Positions 8,306-18,161 of a DNA stretch of 20,848 nt are shown one piece after another. Source of the DNA: Burkholderia sp. (GTDB lineage: Bacteria; Pseudomonadota; Gammaproteobacteria; Burkholderiales; Burkholderiaceae); contig JASLEG010000013.1 of NCBI GenBank assembly GCA_030151225.1, positions 1-20,848 of the forward strand. The letters run 5' to 3'. Each line of letters begins with the position of its first letter. The first letter of the stretch is position 1. The notes below the pieces were generated by a model that was given only the letters and a program-made list of their open reading frames with translations, was not told where the DNA came from and did no database searches. The position numbers and the translations under genes are program-made.

Positions 8306-11143
8306 TCAGTTGTCGGTATTCACGTCGATCGGCTCCACGCCGTCGAACACGCGCGCCCACAGCGCGAGCACGGCCTCGCGCTCGGCCGCCACGGTTTCCA
8401 CCGCCACCCGCGCCTTCTCCATGCCGTCGAGCCGCAGCTGATGCTGGCGCTTGCGGTACAGCCGGTAGGCCGCGCCCACCGTCTCGGCCTCGGTATCGTC
8501 CATCAGCCCGTAGCGCGCCACCTCGCGCAGCAGCGCGATGTTGCCGGTGTTGCGGATCAGCGCCGGATCGCGCGCCGCGTGCAGCAGCACCCAGTACTGC
8601 ACGATGAACTCGATGTCGACCATGCCGCCGCGATCGTGCTTGAGGTCGAACAGCGCGCTCGTGTTCGGGTGGCCGGCCGCCACCTTGTCGCGCATGCCCA
8701 CGATCTCGCGCGCGAGCAGCGCGCCGTCGCGCGGCGTGGTCAGCACGCGCTCGCGGATCGTCTCGAAGGCCGCGCCGATTTGCGCGTCGCCGGCGCTGAA
8801 GCGCGCGCGCGTGAGCGCCTGGTGCTCCCACACCCAGGCCGTGTTCGCGCCGTCGCCCTCGCGCAGCTGGTAGCGGCGGAACGCGTCGAGATCGGTGACG
8901 AGCAGGCCCGCCTCGCCGTTCGGGCGCAGCCGCAGGTCGAGGTCGAACAGCGCGCCCGCGCCGGTGGCCGAGGTCAGCCAGGTGATCAGGCGGCGCGTGT
9001 AGGTGGTGTAGATGTCGGCCGCGCGCTCGTCGGCGTCGTCGTACAGGAAGATCACGTCGAGGTCGGACGCGTAGCCGAGCTCCTTGCCGCCGAGCTTGCC
9101 GTAGGCGATCACGGCGAAACGCGGCGCGTCGCGATGGCGCTTGGCCAGTTGCGACCACACCACCTCGAGCGTCACGTCGAGCACGGCGTCGGCCAGCTCC
9201 GAGAGCCGGTCGCTGACGTGCTCGACCGACAGCTTGCCGGCCAGGTCGATCAGCAGGATCCGGAACACCTCGGCGTGCTGGGCGTGGCGCAGCAGGTCCA
9301 TCTGCTGCTCCATGCCGTCGGCCGCGGCGAGTCGAGCGCGCAGCGCGGCCTTGAACGCGGGCCAGTCGAACGGGCTGGCGATGGCCTCGTCGTCGAGCAG
9401 CTCGTCGAGCAGTTGCGGATGGCGGATCAGGTAGCCGCCGCCCCAGCGGGTCGCGCCGAGCACCGACAGCACGCGCTCGAGCGCGGCCGGATATTCGGTC
9501 AGCAGCGCGAGGTAGGCGCCGCGCCGGCCCACGGTCTCGAGCAGGTCGAAGAGGCGGATCACGGTGTCGTCGCGGTGCGCGGCGTCGATGCCGGCGGCCG
9601 CGTCGAGCGCGCGCCGCGCCACGCGGTCGAAGCGCATCCGACTGTTCTCGGGCAGGCCGGCGTAGCGCGACGAGCGCCACACGGCGCGCAGCCGCGCGAG
9701 CACGGCCGCGGCGTCGGCGAAACCGAGGCCCGTGAGGCGCTCGAGCAGGCGCGCCTCGTCCTCGCCGTCCTCGGCCAGCGCGTCGCTCCAGATCCAGGCC
9801 GAGGCATCGTCGTCGCCGTTGCCATTGACGTTGGCGCCCGACTCCTCGGCCACCCGGTTCGAGAAGATCTGGTCGAACTGCGCCTCGACGAAGCCGCGAT
9901 GGCGATCGAGTTCGGCCAGCAGCGAGGCGTAATCGGCATGGCCGAGCGAGGCCGCGAGCGCGGCGCGGTCGGCTTCGTCGACCGGCATCGCGTGGGTCTG
10001 CGCGTCGTTGCGGTATTGCAGGCGGTGCTCGATCACGCGCAGGAAGCGATACGCGTCGGCGAAGCGCTCGGCCACGTCGGCGGCCACCAGCCCGCGCTCG
10101 CGCGCATGCTCGAGCACGCCCAGCGTGGGCCGGATCCGGAAATCGGCGTCCTGGCCGCCGCGGATCAGCTGGAATACCTGCGCGCTGAACTCGATCTCGC
10201 GGATCCCGCCGCGCCCGAGCTTGATGTCGTCGGCCTTGTCGGGGCGCATCGTGGCGCGGCGCTGCGCTTCCTGGCGGATCTGGCTGTGCAGCGAGCGGAT
10301 CGCGCCGATCACGCCGAAATCGAGGTAGCGCCGGTACACGAAGGGCTTGACGATCGCGTCGAGCTGCTTCGCCAGCCGTTGTGCCGACTCGCTGTCCGGC
10401 TCGGACACGAGCCGGCCCTTGATCCAGGCGTAGCGCTCCCACTCGCGGCCCTGCACGTAGAAATACTCCTCGAGCATGCCCAGGCTGCACACCAGCGGGC
10501 CGGAATCGCCGTTCGGACGCAGCCGCATGTCCACGCGGAACACATAGCCGTCGGCGGTCGCATCCGACAGCACCCCGATCAGGCGCCGGCCGAGCCGCGT
10601 GAAGTATTCCTGGGTGGCCAGCGCCGCGCGCGTGCCGCCGGCCGTCTCGCCGTCGTCCTCGTACACGAAGATCAGGTCGATGTCGGACGACACGTTCAGC
10701 TCGCGCCCGCCGAGCTTGCCCATGCCCACCACGCCGAGCGTCAGGCGCTCGCCCGACGGCCCGCGCGGCTCGCCGTACAGCGCCTCGAGCTCGGCCGACA
10801 GCACCGCGAGCGAGCGCTGGACCGTGGCCTCGGCCAGATCGGTCATCGCGCCGGTGACCTCGGCCACGTCGGCGCGGCCGTCGAGATCGCGCTCGGCCAC
10901 GGCGCCGAACACCTCGATGCGCAGCTGGCGCAGCGCGCGCCGCAGCGCCTCCTCGCTCGGCACGCGGCCCGCGCCGCCGGCCGCCTCGTCGAGCAGCTCG
11001 GTGAGCCGCACCTCGATCGCGGCACGCGTGACGCGCCCGGCCGCCCAGGCGGCGATGCGCTCGGCGAGGCCGGGGCGTGCGGCGACCCAGCGGGCCAGGT
11101 AACGGGAGTAGAGGGGGCTGATCAGCGAGATGGCGTCGGTCAT
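8306..11143 (-). CDS. glnE: Bifunctional glutamine synthetase adenylyltransferase/adenylyl-removing enzyme
   Basis: Adenylylates (inactivates) and deadenylylates glutamine synthetase under the control of PII protein, setting nitrogen assimilation. The product has 945 residues, essentially the length of E. coli GlnE (946). Two nucleotidyltransferase domains are clear. The N-terminal one (adenylyl-removing) has GMGKLGGRELNVSSDIDLIF at 140-159. The C-terminal one (adenylylating) has AYGKLGGKELGYASDLDVIF near residue 680. Each is followed by a helical GlnD-type PII-uridylyltransferase-like domain. The longer in-frame start at 11215 is rejected because its extra 24 residues are Arg/Pro/Ala-rich, while MTDAISLISPLYSRYLARWV is a typical start. 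It is alone on its strand, convergent with recN and divergent from yhdP. Confidence 0.98.
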   Translation of the reverse strand: MTDAISLISPLYSRYLARWVAARPGLAERIAAWAAGRVTRAAIEVRLTELLDEAAGGAGRVPSEEALRRALRQLRIEVFGAVAERDLDGRADVAEVTGAMTDLAEATVQRSLAVLSAELEALYGEPRGPSGERLTLGVVGMGKLGGRELNVSSDIDLIFVYEDDGETAGGTRAALATQEYFTRLGRRLIGVLSDATADGYVFRVDMRLRPNGDSGPLVCSLGMLEEYFYVQGREWERYAWIKGRLVSEPDSESAQRLAKQLDAIVKPFVYRRYLDFGVIGAIRSLHSQIRQEAQRRATMRPDKADDIKLGRGGIREIEFSAQVFQLIRGGQDADFRIRPTLGVLEHARERGLVAADVAERFADAYRFLRVIEHRLQYRNDAQTHAMPVDEADRAALAASLGHADYASLLAELDRHRGFVEAQFDQIFSNRVAEESGANVNGNGDDDASAWIWSDALAEDGEDEARLLERLTGLGFADAAAVLARLRAVWRSSRYAGLPENSRMRFDRVARRALDAAAGIDAAHRDDTVIRLFDLLETVGRRGAYLALLTEYPAALERVLSVLGATRWGGGYLIRHPQLLDELLDDEAIASPFDWPAFKAALRARLAAADGMEQQMDLLRHAQHAEVFRILLIDLAGKLSVEHVSDRLSELADAVLDVTLEVVWSQLAKRHRDAPRFAVIAYGKLGGKELGYASDLDVIFLYDDADERAADIYTTYTRRLITWLTSATGAGALFDLDLRLRPNGEAGLLVTDLDAFRRYQLREGDGANTAWVWEHQALTRARFSAGDAQIGAAFETIRERVLTTPRDGALLAREIVGMRDKVAAGHPNTSALFDLKHDRGGMVDIEFIVQYWVLLHAARDPALIRNTGNIALLREVARYGLMDDTEAETVGAAYRLYRKRQHQLRLDGMEKARVAVETVAAEREAVLALWARVFDGVEPIDVNTDN

Positions 11144-11409
11144 GGCGGCGGCGCGGCTAGGGCGCACGAATCCGGAAAGGTGCGCGGGGCGTGCTCGAGG
11201 CGCCCGACGGTGCAACGCGGCGGGCGCACGGAGACGGCTGAGACGGACACGCGGCGACGGCGCGCGGGGCCTCGTCGATTCGATCCGGAACTGGCGAAAT
11301 ACTCGCCCGAAGCCGACCTGCCCGGTCGCCGAACGGCCGCCCGGCCGACCCCGTGTGTTACATTTCAGCGTCAGTCCGCAACGCTATCACATCGCCGCCC
11401 GCCCGCCGC
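11144..11409. other. Divergent intergenic region glnE/yhdP
   Basis: No gene is seen in these 266 bp. It must hold the promoters of glnE (minus) and yhdP (plus). The only AT-richer patch is 11355-11396 (TGTTACATTTC, then GCTATCACATC), which may contain the yhdP promoter, but no -35/-10 pair with good spacing can be defended. The GTG at 11353 is in frame with yhdP but has no ribosome-binding site. Confidence 0.4.
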
Positions 11410-14400
11410 ATGCCCGACCGTCAGGAAGCCGCCGCCAGTCAAGAAGCCGGACCTCCGAAGCACGATCATCCGGTGCTGCGCCGCGTGCTCCGTGTCGCGC
11501 TCGTGAGCGGCGCGACCCTCTACTTCGTGGCCGCCGGCAGCTATCTGAGCCTGCGCTACGCGCTGCTGCCCCAGGTCGACCGGCTGCGCCCCCGCATCGA
11601 AGCCTTCGTTTCCGACAAGCTCCACGCCGAAATCCGGATCGGCCAGCTCGCGCCGCACTGGTCGGGCATGCAGCCCGGCGTCGACATCACCGCGCTGACG
11701 ATCCGCGACCACGACGGCAACGTCGCGCTGACGGTGCCCCACGCCACGGCGGCGATCTCGTGGCGCTCGCTCGTGCAGCTCTCGCCCACCCTGTCGAGCC
11801 TCGTGATCGACGCCCCCGACCTGCTGATCGCGCGCAACCGCGACGGCACGCTGTCGGTGGCGGGCGTGACGGTGCCGACCGTGCACAAGGGCGGCAACGA
11901 CGCATTCAGCACCTGGCTGCTGCGCCAGCAGGCGATCGTGCTGCGCGACGGCACGCTGCGCTGGCGCGACGCGCAGCGCGACGCCCCCGAACTGACGCTG
12001 ACCGGCATCCGCCTGGCCGTGCTCAACAGCGGGCTCGTGCACCGGCTCGCGCTGCAGGCGCCGGCCAACGGCACGCTGTTCGCCGGCCCGCTCGACTTCC
12101 GCGCGCGCTTCACGCACATGCCGCTGGCCGCGATCGGCCGCCCCGCCAACTGGACCGGCGACGCCTACATCTCGACCGGCCCGGTGGACCTGCCCACGCT
12201 CGCGCGCTACGTGCCGGTGCCGCTGCGCGCCTATGCCGGGCGCATCGACAACACGATCTGGATCGGCTTTCGCCACGGCCAGCCGTTCGACGCGCACGGC
12301 AGCCTGACCGGCGCCGATCTCGCGCTGCGGGTGCGCCCCACCCAGCCGCGCCTCGACATCCCGGTGGCCAGGTTCGGCTGGGATCTCGCGCTCGATCCGG
12401 GCCACGACTACACGCTGCAGCTCACCCACCTGCTGGCCGAGCTCGGCCAGCCGCCGCTGCCCGACGGCACGCCGCTGTCGCGCACGCTGTCGCTCGCGAC
12501 GCTGACCGCGCGCTACCGGGTGCCCGACGCGAGCCACGGCCAGCTGATCCGCGTGGCCGGCGACCGGGTGGATCTCGGCATCCTCGCCGAATTCATCCGC
12601 GGGCTGCCGCTGCCGGCGCGCCTGCGCAACGCGCTGGTGCGCATCGACCCGCGCGGGCAGATCGCGAACTACGTGATGGAGGTCGAGCGCGCCACGCCGA
12701 GCACGGCCGAGCTGGCCGGCGACGAGTCGGCCCACTCCGCGCCGATCTCGCGCTACCGCATGACGGGCGACCTGCAGGGCATCAGCGTGGAAGCGCAGGA
12801 GCCGGGGCCGGGCCTCTCGCCGCGCGGGCATCCGCGCGCGGGCATCCCGGGCGTCGAGAATCTGTGGGGCCACGTCGACGCGAACCAGCACGGCGGCCAC
12901 GCGCAGATCGACACCGTCAAGGCGGCCGTGACCGTGCCCGGCGTGTTCGACGAGCCGCGCCTGAGCTTCGACCGGATCCGCGCGCAGACATCCTGGACCT
13001 TCACGCCGGCGGCCGGCGGCACGCGCCCGAGCGTCGAGGTGAAGGTGCCGTCGCTGTACGTGTCGAATCCCGATGCCGAAATCAGCGTGGCCGGCAGCTA
13101 CACGAATCCGGGCAAGGGCCGCGGCAGCCTCGACCTGAAGGCCGACTTCGGCCGCGTGGCGATCCCGCGCCTGGTGCGCTACCTGCCCACCAGCATCTCG
13201 GACCGGCTGCGCCTGTATCTCGGCCATGCGCTGCAGGCCGGCACCGTGTCGAAGGGCGCGACGATCGTCGCGAAGGGGCCGCTCGAGACATTCCCGTACG
13301 AGCACGCGCCGAACGACGGCGTGTTCCACATCGTCGCGCCGTTCACGGGCGGGCGCTTCGAGCCCACCCCGCAGCCACCGCGCAAGCTCGCCAACGGCAC
13401 GCCGAGCGTGTGGCCGGCGTTCGACGGCATCGACGGCGTGTTCGAGATGCAGCAGAACAAGCTGCGCTTCGACATCGCGCGCGCCCACTACAAGGGCGTG
13501 CAGCTGAACCGCGTGAGCGGTCGCATCGACGACCTCGGCCATCCGGCCGATTCGCCGCTCGTGATCGCCGGCCACGCGCACGGGCCGCTGGCCGACCTGA
13601 TCGACTACGCCAACAACAGCGCGCTCGGCGGCCTGTCGCATCACGTGGGCGAGCGCCTGCACGCGCAGGGCCCCGCCTCGCTCGCGCTGAAGCTGACCAT
13701 CCCGCAGCACGTCAAGCATCCGCACACGCAGGTCGAGGGCGCGCTCGCGTTCGGCGGCAACCGGCTCGAGTCGGACGGCCTGCCGCCGCTCTCGCATCTG
13801 AGCGGCACGGTGAGCTTCACCCAGCAGAGCTTCGCGCTCGACAAGCTCTCGGCGCAGTGGCTCGGCGGCGCGGTGCACGCGAACGGCAGCCTGCGTCGCA
13901 ACCAGGGCTATGCGTTCGACGTGGACGGCCGGATCGCCGTGGACGCCGCGCGCGGCATGAACCTGCACGGACCCGCCGCGGCACTGCTCGGCCGCGTGGT
14001 GGGCGACGCGCCGTACCGGCTCTCGGTGCGCGGCGCCAAGGGCGGCCTGCCCGAGGTCAGCGCCTCGTCCGACCTGAGCGGGCTCGCGCTCGACTTCCCC
14101 GCGCCGTTCACCAAGCCGGCCGGCAGCGCGATGCCGTTCAGCTTCACGCTGCACCCGCTCGCGCCCGAGGCCGGCCGCACGCTCGGCCAGGCCGACCTGA
14201 AGTTCGGCCCGGTGGCGGCCACCTACGTGCTCGACGCCACCCACGGCGAACCGGTGCGCGCGGTGCGCGGCGTGGTGGGCATGAACCGCATGCCGGACCT
14301 GCCGCGCGAAGGCGTGACGGCCGCCGTGGACGCGCCGGCGCTCGATGCCGACGCGTGGCTCGCGTTCGCCAAGACGCTGCGCGCGGCGCCGGCCACCAAA

Positions 14401-15654
14401 GACGCCAGGAACGCCACGACCGAGCCCGCGAACCCGCCGGCCACCACCACCGCGCCGGCCGGCCCCGCCACGCCGGGCGTCGATCTCGCGAGCTTCGTGC
14501 CGAAGCGCTTCGCGCTGCACTTCGGCACGCTGAAGCTGATCAAGCGCAACTGGGAAAACGTGATCGTCGGCGCCTCGCACGTGGACGACCTCTGGCAGGC
14601 CAACGTGGCCTCGAACCAGGTGTCGGGCTATCTGTCGTGGGCACCCGGCGGCGGCCAGAACGGCGCGGGCGTGCTGAACGCGCGGCTCGCGAAGCTCGTG
14701 ATCCCCGACAGCGCCGATCACGACATGGTGGGTGGCGCGATGAACCTGCCGACCAGCCGCGCGATGCCGTCGATCGATCTGGTGGTCGATCAGGTGGTGG
14801 CACGCGGCCACGACATCGGCCGGCTGCAGGTCAACGCGCACAACTTCGACGAGAACGGCATCCCGGTCTGGCAACTCGACAAGCTCGAGCTCGCGAACCC
14901 GGCCGCCAAGCTGACCGCCACCGCCAACTGGCGCACCTCGCGGCGCGCCATCGCGCGCGGCGACGACGAGGACGACGCCCCGCGCCGCACCGTGTTCGAT
15001 TTCAGACTGGCGGTGGACGACGCCGGCGCCCTGCTCGACCGCGTGGGCCTGCCGCGCACCATCGCGCACGGCAAGGGCACGCTCGACGGCAAGGTGGGCT
15101 GGCGCGGCGGTCCGACCGCGATCGACTATCCGACGCTCGACGGCCGGCTCTCGCTCGACTTCGCCAACGGCCAGATCCTCAAGGTCGATCCGGGCGCGGC
15201 CAAGCTGCTCGGCGTGCTGAGCCTGCAGGGCCTCGCGCGCTTCCTCACGCTCGACTTCCGCGACGTGATCGGCAAGGGCCTGCCGTTCGACTCGATCACC
15301 GGCACCAGCCGGATCTCGGACGGCATCGCCACCACCGACGATTTCCGCATGCTCACCGCGCCCGCGCGCGTGACCGTGAAGGGCCAGGTCGATCTCGCCC
15401 ACGAGACGCAGGACCTGCACGCGCACATCGCGCCGAAGATCAGCGCGAGCGCGGCCGCGGTGGGCGCGGCCGTGATCAATCCGCTGCTCGGGCTCGGCGT
15501 GCTGGCCGCCAACCTCGCGCTGTCGCAGACGCTTGCCCACGCCTTCGCGTTCGACTACACGATCACCGGCTCGTGGGCGCATCCGCGGATTCAGCGGGTG
15601 GGCGGCGATCGGGGTAAGATGGACCGCACGCCCGCCGGCGCGACCAACCCGTAG
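11410..15654 (+). CDS. yhdP: YhdP family AsmA-like envelope protein
   Basis: Very large AsmA-like protein of the YhdP/TIGR02099 family. E. coli YhdP bridges the periplasm and takes part in phospholipid transport to the outer membrane; the same role is inferred here. The product has 1414 residues, longer than E. coli YhdP (about 1270). One membrane segment lies near the N-terminus (about 26-49, VALVSGATLYFVAAGSYLSL) after a basic stretch, giving an N-in anchor with a long periplasmic beta-rich body of repeated Gly/Asp strands. A Thr/Ala/Pro-rich linker lies at about 996-1022. The C-terminal AsmA_2-type region includes GLPFDSITGTSRISDG and AAVINPLLGLGVLAANLALSQ. ATG 11410 is preferred over GTG 11353. 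It heads the operon with nit and tldD. Confidence 0.9.
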   Translation: MPDRQEAAASQEAGPPKHDHPVLRRVLRVALVSGATLYFVAAGSYLSLRYALLPQVDRLRPRIEAFVSDKLHAEIRIGQLAPHWSGMQPGVDITALTIRDHDGNVALTVPHATAAISWRSLVQLSPTLSSLVIDAPDLLIARNRDGTLSVAGVTVPTVHKGGNDAFSTWLLRQQAIVLRDGTLRWRDAQRDAPELTLTGIRLAVLNSGLVHRLALQAPANGTLFAGPLDFRARFTHMPLAAIGRPANWTGDAYISTGPVDLPTLARYVPVPLRAYAGRIDNTIWIGFRHGQPFDAHGSLTGADLALRVRPTQPRLDIPVARFGWDLALDPGHDYTLQLTHLLAELGQPPLPDGTPLSRTLSLATLTARYRVPDASHGQLIRVAGDRVDLGILAEFIRGLPLPARLRNALVRIDPRGQIANYVMEVERATPSTAELAGDESAHSAPISRYRMTGDLQGISVEAQEPGPGLSPRGHPRAGIPGVENLWGHVDANQHGGHAQIDTVKAAVTVPGVFDEPRLSFDRIRAQTSWTFTPAAGGTRPSVEVKVPSLYVSNPDAEISVAGSYTNPGKGRGSLDLKADFGRVAIPRLVRYLPTSISDRLRLYLGHALQAGTVSKGATIVAKGPLETFPYEHAPNDGVFHIVAPFTGGRFEPTPQPPRKLANGTPSVWPAFDGIDGVFEMQQNKLRFDIARAHYKGVQLNRVSGRIDDLGHPADSPLVIAGHAHGPLADLIDYANNSALGGLSHHVGERLHAQGPASLALKLTIPQHVKHPHTQVEGALAFGGNRLESDGLPPLSHLSGTVSFTQQSFALDKLSAQWLGGAVHANGSLRRNQGYAFDVDGRIAVDAARGMNLHGPAAALLGRVVGDAPYRLSVRGAKGGLPEVSASSDLSGLALDFPAPFTKPAGSAMPFSFTLHPLAPEAGRTLGQADLKFGPVAATYVLDATHGEPVRAVRGVVGMNRMPDLPREGVTAAVDAPALDADAWLAFAKTLRAAPATKDARNATTEPANPPATTTAPAGPATPGVDLASFVPKRFALHFGTLKLIKRNWENVIVGASHVDDLWQANVASNQVSGYLSWAPGGGQNGAGVLNARLAKLVIPDSADHDMVGGAMNLPTSRAMPSIDLVVDQVVARGHDIGRLQVNAHNFDENGIPVWQLDKLELANPAAKLTATANWRTSRRAIARGDDEDDAPRRTVFDFRLAVDDAGALLDRVGLPRTIAHGKGTLDGKVGWRGGPTAIDYPTLDGRLSLDFANGQILKVDPGAAKLLGVLSLQGLARFLTLDFRDVIGKGLPFDSITGTSRISDGIATTDDFRMLTAPARVTVKGQVDLAHETQDLHAHIAPKISASAAAVGAAVINPLLGLGVLAANLALSQTLAHAFAFDYTITGSWAHPRIQRVGGDRGKMDRTPAGATNP

Positions 15655-15704
15655 GAACGCGCGAGCCGGCGGGCCGCACCCTTTTTACTCTCGACGATTC
15701 CCCG

Positions 15705-16532
15705 ATGACCGACCGATCCGATCGCGTATCCCCGTTCACGGTCGCCGCGCTGCAGATGGTCAGCACGCCCGACGTCGTGCGCAATCTCGACGAGGCCGGC
15801 CGGCTGATCGCCGAGGCGGCCGAAGGCGGCGCGCAGCTCGTGCTGCTTCCCGAATACTTCTGCTTCATGGGCCACCGCGACACCGACAAGCTCGCGATCG
15901 CCGAGCCTTACGGCGACGGCCCGATCCAGCGTTTCCTCGCCGCGGCCGCGCAGCGCCACGGCGTGTGGGTGATCGGCGGCACGCTGCCGCTCGCCTCGCC
16001 CGAACCCGCGCGCGTGCTGAACACCACGCTCGTGTTCGACCCGGCAGGCCGCGAGGCGGCGCGCTACGACAAGATCCACCTGTTCAACTTCGAGAAGGGC
16101 GAGGATTCGTTCGACGAGGCGCGCACGATCCGCCCGGGCGACGTCGTGCGCACCTTCGAGGCGCCGTTCGGCCGGGTGGGCCTGTCGGTCTGCTACGATC
16201 TGCGCTTTCCGGAGCTGTACCGCCAGCTCGGCGACTGCGCGCTGATGGTGGTGCCGTCCGCCTTCACCTACACCACCGGCCGCGCGCACTGGGACACGCT
16301 GCTGCGCGCGCGGGCCGTGGAAAACCAGTGCTACGTGCTGGCCGCGGCCCAGGGCGGCAAGCACGAGAACGGTCGCAGCACCTGGGGCCACAGCGTGCTG
16401 ATCGACCCGTGGGGCGAGACCGTGGCCGTGCGCGAGGAAGGCGCCGGCGTGGTCGCCGGCCCGATCGACGCGGCCCGCATCGCCGACGTGCGCCAGAGCC
16501 TGCCCGCGTGGCGGCATCGCGTACTCGGCTGA
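15705..16532 (+). CDS. Carbon-nitrogen hydrolase (Nit/omega-amidase-like)
   Basis: Nitrilase-superfamily amidase of 275 residues. The catalytic triad is visible: Glu50 (LLPEYF), Lys123 (YDKIHLF) and Cys163 (SVCYDLRFPELYR). The segment VVPSAFTYTTGRAHWDTLLRARAVENQ is typical of the Nit1/NitFhit-related branch. Family members in this branch hydrolyse deaminated glutathione, a repair reaction on a transaminase by-product; that substrate is an inference from the branch and has not been tested. It lies 50 bp after yhdP and 53 bp before tldD, in the order yhdP-nit-tldD found in several proteobacteria. No strong ribosome-binding site precedes ATG 15705. An omega-amidase acting on other alpha-keto amides is the alternative. 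Confidence 0.88.
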   Translation: MTDRSDRVSPFTVAALQMVSTPDVVRNLDEAGRLIAEAAEGGAQLVLLPEYFCFMGHRDTDKLAIAEPYGDGPIQRFLAAAAQRHGVWVIGGTLPLASPEPARVLNTTLVFDPAGREAARYDKIHLFNFEKGEDSFDEARTIRPGDVVRTFEAPFGRVGLSVCYDLRFPELYRQLGDCALMVVPSAFTYTTGRAHWDTLLRARAVENQCYVLAAAQGGKHENGRSTWGHSVLIDPWGETVAVREEGAGVVAGPIDAARIADVRQSLPAWRHRVLG

Positions 16533-16585
16533 ACGCCCCCAACGAGCCATCCCGAGACACCCTCGATACGAACCCCCGACACCGC

Positions 16586-18052
16586 ATGAACATCATCGAA
16601 CCCGGCATCCGCAATCTCGCCCTCGCCAAGGACATCCTGCTCACGCCGTACGGCCTCGACGAGTCGCTGCTCACGCGCACCCTCGCCGACATCTTCACGC
16701 ATCGCGTCGACTACGCCGACCTGTACTTCCAGGCCACGCGCAGCGAGGCGTGGAGCCTCGAGGAAGGGATCGTCAAGTCGGGCAGCTTCAGCATCGACCA
16801 GGGCGTGGGCGTGCGCGCCGTGGCCGGCGACCGCACCGCCTTCGCCTACTCGGACGACCTCTCGCCCGAGGCGATCCGCCAGGCCGCCGCGGCCACCAAG
16901 GCGATCGCCGCGGCCGGCGGCGGCCGCCGCAAGGTGCAGGTGGCGTCCTCGCTGACCGGCGTGTCCGGCCGTGACCTGTACCTGCCGTCCGACCCGCTCG
17001 CCTCGCTCGACGCGACGGCCAAGGTCAAGCTGCTCGAGCGCATCGAGCAGATGGCGCGCGGCCGCGATCCGCGCATCACGCAGGTGATGGCGGGCCTCGC
17101 CGGCGAATACGACGTGGTGCTGGTGGCGCGCAGCGACGGCGCGCTCGCCGCCGACATCCGCCCGCTGGTGCGCGTGTCGGTCACCGTGATCGCCGAACAG
17201 AACGGCCGCCGCGAGATCGGCTCGGGCGGCGGCGGTGGGCGCTTCGACTACGGCTACTTCAGCGACGAGGTGCTGTCGAAGTACGTCGACGACGCCGTGC
17301 ACGCGGCGCTCGTGAACCTCGACGCGCGCCCGGCTCCGGCCGGCACGATGACCGTGGTGCTCGGCTCGGGCTGGCCCGGCGTGCTGCTGCACGAGGCGAT
17401 CGGTCACGGCCTGGAGGGCGACTTCAACCGCAAGGGCTCGTCGGCCTTCGCGGGCCAGATCGGCGAGCGCGTGGCGGCCAGGGGCGTCACGGTGGTGGAC
17501 GACGGCACGCTGCCGAACCGCCGCGGCTCGCTGAACATCGACGACGAGGGCAACCCCACGCAGTGCACCACGCTGATCGAGGACGGCATCCTGAAGGGCT
17601 ACATCCAGGACACGCTGAACGCGCGGCTGATGAAGATGCCCGTCACCGGCAACGCGCGCCGCGAATCGTACGCGGCGCTGCCGATGCCGCGCATGACCAA
17701 CACCTACATGCTGAACGGCGACAAGGATCCGCAGGAAATCATCGGCTCGGTGAAGAACGGCCTGTACGCGGTGAACTTTGGCGGCGGGCAGGTCGACATC
17801 ACGAACGGCAAGTTCGTGTTCTCGGCCTCCGAGGCCTACATGATCGAGAACGGCAAGATCACCTACCCGGTGAAGGGCGCCACGCTGATCGGCAGCGGCC
17901 CGGAATCGCTGAAGTACGTGAGCATGATCGGCAACGACATGAAGCTCGATTCGGGCGTGGGCGTGTGCGGCAAGGAGGGCCAGAGCGTGCCGGTGGGCGT
18001 GGGCCAGCCGACCCTGCGCATCGACTCGATGACGGTCGGCGGCACCGCGTAA
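16586..18052 (+). CDS. tldD: TldD, metalloprotease subunit
   Basis: Catalytic subunit of the TldD/TldE (PmbA) zinc protease, which degrades unfolded peptides in the cytoplasm and in E. coli matures microcin B17 and degrades CcdA. The product has 488 residues. The zinc-binding HEAIGH (HExxxH) lies at 269-274, inside VLLHEAIGHGLEGDFNRKGSSAF. The C-terminal GVGVCGKEGQSVPVGVGQPTLRI holds the conserved Cys that serves as a third metal ligand in the family. The start MNIIEPGIRNLALAKDILL is chosen by homology; the longer open frame upstream is out of phase with, and overlaps, nit. The partner pmbA is not in the window. It is the last gene of the yhdP operon, followed by two hairpins. Confidence 0.97.
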   Translation: MNIIEPGIRNLALAKDILLTPYGLDESLLTRTLADIFTHRVDYADLYFQATRSEAWSLEEGIVKSGSFSIDQGVGVRAVAGDRTAFAYSDDLSPEAIRQAAAATKAIAAAGGGRRKVQVASSLTGVSGRDLYLPSDPLASLDATAKVKLLERIEQMARGRDPRITQVMAGLAGEYDVVLVARSDGALAADIRPLVRVSVTVIAEQNGRREIGSGGGGGRFDYGYFSDEVLSKYVDDAVHAALVNLDARPAPAGTMTVVLGSGWPGVLLHEAIGHGLEGDFNRKGSSAFAGQIGERVAARGVTVVDDGTLPNRRGSLNIDDEGNPTQCTTLIEDGILKGYIQDTLNARLMKMPVTGNARRESYAALPMPRMTNTYMLNGDKDPQEIIGSVKNGLYAVNFGGGQVDITNGKFVFSASEAYMIENGKITYPVKGATLIGSGPESLKYVSMIGNDMKLDSGVGVCGKEGQSVPVGVGQPTLRIDSMTVGGTA

Positions 18053-18073
18053 GCGGCGGGATAACGGAATGAC

Positions 18074-18096
18074 GCGGTGCGGCAAGTCCGCACCGC
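18074..18096 (+). repeat. 9-bp stem hairpin after tldD
   Basis: GCGGTGCGG, loop CAAGT, then CCGCACCGC, 21 bp after the tldD stop. The stem is perfect but no T-run follows, so it probably protects the mRNA 3' end or aids the terminator about 35 bp further on. Confidence 0.6.
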
Positions 18097-18129
18097 CACG
18101 CATGTAATTTGCATCGTTTATTGATCTCG

Positions 18130-18149
18130 CGCGGATAATCCGCGTTTTT
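18130..18149 (+). terminator. Intrinsic terminator of the yhdP-nit-tldD operon
   Basis: The stem CGCGGA/TCCGCG with loop TAA is followed at once by TTTTT (18145-18149). The 6-bp GC-rich stem plus T-run fits a short intrinsic terminator. It lies just before the aroG promoter and so separates the two units. Confidence 0.7.
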
Positions 18150-18161
18150 CACGCCCCCCGC

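Noticed and set aside
11353..11409. Upstream GTG start for yhdP adding 19 residues
   Set aside because: No ribosome-binding site, and the extension does not look like part of a signal-anchor; it overlaps the only promoter-like AT-rich patch.
8441..11506. Very long open frame (about 1020 codons) on the plus strand opposite glnE
   Set aside because: It is the antisense shadow of glnE in GC-rich DNA; its product is rich in Arg, His, Ala and Val with no domain motif, while GlnE on the other strand is unmistakable.
11371..15582. About 1400-codon minus-strand frame opposite yhdP, and an equally long frame in another plus-strand phase
   Set aside because: Both have the Arg/Ala/His-rich composition of GC-skew shadows; YhdP in the chosen frame has an anchor segment and family features.
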